Source: Elusimicrobiota bacterium (lineage in GTDB: Bacteria; Elusimicrobiota; Elusimicrobia; FEN-1173). Taken from it: 6,614 bases of DNA. This document shows, in pieces, positions 4,742-6,614 of the stretch (position 1 is the first letter of the stretch; each line of letters opens with the position of its first letter). A model generated the notes under the pieces. The model worked only from the letters and a program-made list of their open reading frames with translations, ran no database searches and was not told where the DNA came from. Location: positions 1-6,614 of the forward strand of contig PMLF01000209.1 of assembly GCA_003158755.1 (NCBI GenBank), given 5' to 3'. Both the position numbers and the translations under genes were made by a program.

Positions 4742-6493
4742 TCAACGCAAGGTCGTTTTGCCGGAATTTTCCATCCGAAAAGTTCGAGGGTTAATTGTTG
4801 GGTTGGGAATGTCCCCGGCGCCAACTTCGTTCAATTCCCGCAAGAACCGCTCGCCGTATTGGGCGAGCTTCGCCGGACCAACGCCGGGGAGGCGCCGGAA
4901 CTCCTCCAGCGTCGTGGGCCGTTCCTCCGCCATCCGCGCCAAGGTGGAATCGTGGAAGACCACGTAGGCCGGGACCTTCTTCTCGTCGGCCAGTTCCCGG
5001 CGCAGGGCCCGCAGCTTTTCAAACACCGGGCCGCCCGCCTTGGGGGCGTTTCCGACGGCGACGGCCCTCGTCCGGGGCACGCGGCGTTCGCGGGGCTCCC
5101 CCCGCCCCGGCTCCGGCAAATTCGACGGAGCGAACCGCCTCCTTTCGCCGTCCCAGGTGGCCCCCGAGCACGCATCGCAGGACGCGCCGCAATCTTCCAT
5201 CGCCTCGTCGAAATGAGCCGCCAGACCCTGGTGCCGGCAGACTTTGCGTTCCGCCCACTGAAACATTTCCCGCGGCTTCATGCCTCGTTCTTCCGCCGCG
5301 GCGAAACCCATCGCCTCCGTCGGAAAACCGTCGTAGGCCATGACGTCCGCCCAAGAATAGAACAATAGGCAGTCCGACGGTTTCCCGTCCCGCCCGGCCC
5401 GGCCGATCTCTTGGACGTACCCCTCGATGGATTTCGGCATGTCCCGATGGATCACGAACCGAACGTCCGGCTTGTCGATGCCCATCCCGAAGGCGATGGT
5501 GGCCGCGACCACCGGCGTCCGCCCGCCCAGGAAATCGTCCTGGACCCGGCCTCGGTCCTTATCGGACATCCCCGCGTGGTACGCCGCCGCCTTGACGCCT
5601 TTCCCCCTCAGGTATTTCGCCAGGGACTCCGTGTTCTTGCGGGTCATGCAATAGATGATCCCGCTTTCCCCCGCCCGACGGCGCAGGTAGTCCGACAGCT
5701 CCTTCCGCAAATCCCGCCCGGAACCTTTTTTCTGGCAAAGGATTTTTAAATTGGGACGGTAAAAGGTCCCCTTGAACCCCTCCGGCTTCACCATCCCGAG
5801 CTGCCGGATGATGTCCGCCGCCACTTTCCGCGTGGCCGTCGCGGTCAGCGCCAATATAGGAACGTGGCCCAAGTGGGCCTTGAGCCCCGCCAGTTTCCGG
5901 TACGCCGGGCGAAAATCGTGGCCCCAGGAACTGATGCAATGGGCCTCGTCCACCACGACCAGGGAGATGGGGCATCCTTGAAGGTGGTCCCGAAGGGACC
6001 CTTCCAAGGCCTCGGGGGCAAGGTAAACCAAGTCCCACTCGCCCCGACGGAACCCGCCCAGCCTCCGGCGACGTTCTTCAAACGGCACCGTCGAATTGAT
6101 GACCGTCGCGCGGAAACCCTTTTTCAAAAGAGCGTCCACCTGGTCTTTCATGAGGGAAATGAGCGGGGAGATCACCAGCGCCGTCCCGTCCAGGATCTTC
6201 GCCGGGATTTGAAACGTGAGGGACTTCCCCGCGCCCGTCGGCATGACGGCGATGCAGTCCTTCCCGGCCAAAACAGCGTTGATGACTTTTTCCTGTCCGG
6301 GACGGAAGCTCTCGAACCCGAACGTCCCGCGAAGGACTTCCAACGGCGAAAGGGTTTTGCTTCGTGGTTCCTTGGAAACGGGAGCGACGTTTTCCGAAAC
6401 GGCGGGGACGAGGCCCAGCCGTTTTTTTAAGTCGTCGTTCTCCCGACGCAAGCGCTCTACTTCGCTGGAAAGGTCTTCGTTTTCAACAACCAT
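4742..6493 (-). CDS. recQ: RecQ-family ATP-dependent DNA helicase, with N-terminal zipper-like segment and no winged-helix domain
   Basis: RecQ is a 3'-to-5' superfamily 2 DNA helicase acting in recombination and replication repair. The 583-aa protein shows, in order: a heptad segment at 5-26 (L8, L15, L22 in one register; N5, V12, N19, L26 in the other), a variable linker to about 48, a Q-motif region (FESFRPGQ, 60-67), Walker A MPTGAGKS (84-91), DEAH (182-185) followed by the RecQ aromatic loop SSWGHDFRPAY (188-198), LTATAT (216-221), HAGMSDKDR (306-314), FGMGIDKPDVR (335-345) and GRAGRDG (364-370). The zinc site uses C419, C435, C439 and C442. An HRDC domain occupies about 490-555. Only some 45 arginine/proline-rich residues separate zinc site and HRDC, too few for the winged helix of typical RecQ. 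The start at 6493 is fixed by GAGG 5 nt upstream. A 3' neighbour on the same strand begins 154 bp away. Confidence 0.95.
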   Translation of the reverse strand: MVVENEDLSSEVERLRRENDDLKKRLGLVPAVSENVAPVSKEPRSKTLSPLEVLRGTFGFESFRPGQEKVINAVLAGKDCIAVMPTGAGKSLTFQIPAKILDGTALVISPLISLMKDQVDALLKKGFRATVINSTVPFEERRRRLGGFRRGEWDLVYLAPEALEGSLRDHLQGCPISLVVVDEAHCISSWGHDFRPAYRKLAGLKAHLGHVPILALTATATRKVAADIIRQLGMVKPEGFKGTFYRPNLKILCQKKGSGRDLRKELSDYLRRRAGESGIIYCMTRKNTESLAKYLRGKGVKAAAYHAGMSDKDRGRVQDDFLGGRTPVVAATIAFGMGIDKPDVRFVIHRDMPKSIEGYVQEIGRAGRDGKPSDCLLFYSWADVMAYDGFPTEAMGFAAAEERGMKPREMFQWAERKVCRHQGLAAHFDEAMEDCGASCDACSGATWDGERRRFAPSNLPEPGRGEPRERRVPRTRAVAVGNAPKAGGPVFEKLRALRRELADEKKVPAYVVFHDSTLARMAEERPTTLEEFRRLPGVGPAKLAQYGERFLRELNEVGAGDIPNPTINPRTFRMENSGKTTLR

Positions 6494-6498
6494 TTTTT

Positions 6499-6502
6499 CC
6501 TC
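6499..6502 (-). promoter_or_regulatory. recQ ribosome binding site
   Basis: GAGG followed by five A residues leads directly into the recQ ATG. This well-placed Shine-Dalgarno site supports the start that includes the N-terminal heptad segment, rather than a later start nearer the helicase core. It lies only a few bases beyond the T-tract of the terminator upstream. Confidence 0.75.
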
Positions 6503-6507
6503 GGCAT

Positions 6508-6547
6508 AAAGAAAAAGGGGCCTGTCCGAACAACTTGGACAGACCCC
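6508..6547 (-). terminator. intrinsic terminator after tRNA-Ala
   Basis: Read on the minus strand the sequence forms GGGGTCTGTCC (6547-6537), a 9-nt loop (6536-6528) and GGACAGGCCCC (6527-6517), giving an 11-bp RNA stem with a single U-G wobble, followed by TTTTTCTTT (6516-6508). The wobble would be a C-A mismatch in RNA from the plus strand, and no T-tract follows on that side, so it acts in the minus direction. It lies 11 nt beyond the tRNA CCA end, the expected place for tRNA transcript termination, and ends only 14 nt before the recQ ATG. Confidence 0.88.
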
Positions 6548-6558
6548 CCTTGGGATAG

Positions 6559-6614
6559 TGGTGGAGCTGGACGGGATCGAACCGACGACCTCCTCAATGC
6601 CATTGAGGCGCTCT
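6559..6614 (-). tRNA. tRNA-Ala(GGC), 5' part cut off by the window edge
   Basis: The reverse complement gives the 3' portion of an alanine tRNA, from the end of the D arm to an encoded CCA (6561-6559). The anticodon stem CCTCA/TGAGG encloses the loop ATGGCAT, so the anticodon is GGC, reading GCC and GCU alanine codons. The A32-U38 loop pair expected in tRNA-Ala(GGC) is present. The acceptor 3' strand CAGCTCC plus discriminator A puts a U at position 70, consistent with the G3-U70 alanine identity pair, although G3 lies outside the window. The T loop is TTCGATC. The T stem GTCGG/CCGTC has a U50-U64 mismatch. The remaining 5' part (acceptor 5' strand and most of the D arm) is beyond position 6614. 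Confidence 0.95.

Noticed and set aside
6508..6536. sigma-70 promoter for recQ (TTGTTC, 17-nt spacer, TTTATG) within the terminator
   Set aside because: Only about half the positions match in each box and the predicted start would fall nearly on the ribosome site, so it is not supported.
6559..6614. tRNA 3' end as an attachment site of an integrated element
   Set aside because: No integrase, no direct repeat of the tRNA end and only housekeeping genes follow in the window.

Overview
This GC-rich bacterial window holds a fully co-directional stretch of chromosome: every gene I can support lies on the minus strand, so transcription runs from high to low coordinates. The content is housekeeping and biosynthetic rather than mobile. 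The lineage cannot be fixed from one window. The high GC, a DapL-type diaminopimelate aminotransferase (so a meso-DAP/lysine maker using the one-step aminotransferase route), a CCA-encoding tRNA and a widespread palindromic intergenic repeat fit a free-living Gram-negative-type bacterium, possibly an uncultured phylum of the Elusimicrobiota/Omnitrophota/Deltaproteobacteria kind. That placement is a weak inference.

Layout in transcription order. (1) 6614-6559: the 3' part of a tRNA-Ala(GGC), cut by the window edge. (2) 6547-6508: a strong intrinsic terminator for that tRNA. (3) 6493-4742: a RecQ-family helicase with an N-terminal leucine-zipper-like segment and no room for the usual winged-helix domain between its zinc site and HRDC domain. 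(4) 4741-4588: a 154-bp non-coding gap with a weak promoter candidate and a Shine-Dalgarno site. (5) 4587-852 and on to 61: a compact gene string made of a 124-aa unknown membrane protein, dapL, an EamA/DMT transporter, trmJ, folK and panB. (6) 60-1: the end of the window, with perhaps the first codons of another gene.

The six-gene string is probably one operon. Membrane protein/dapL, dapL/transporter and transporter/trmJ can each overlap by 4 nt (ATGA or GTGA), and folK/panB overlap by 13 nt, which suggests translational coupling. The exception is the trmJ/folK junction, where a 91-bp double-hairpin repeat sits directly after the trmJ stop and is open in the folK frame. FolK is therefore either made with an unusual N-terminal extension of about 45 residues or starts in a non-standard way. 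Functionally the string combines lysine/cell-wall precursor synthesis (dapL), tRNA 2'-O-methylation (trmJ), folate synthesis (folK) and pantothenate/CoA synthesis (panB), plus two membrane proteins of unknown substrate. The folK-panB pair matches the order known from E. coli and many other bacteria.

I see no defence system, CRISPR array, insertion sequence or prophage here. The items most worth a second look are the repeat fused to folK, the RecQ domain architecture, the terminator immediately in front of recQ, and the unrecognised membrane protein coupled to dapL.
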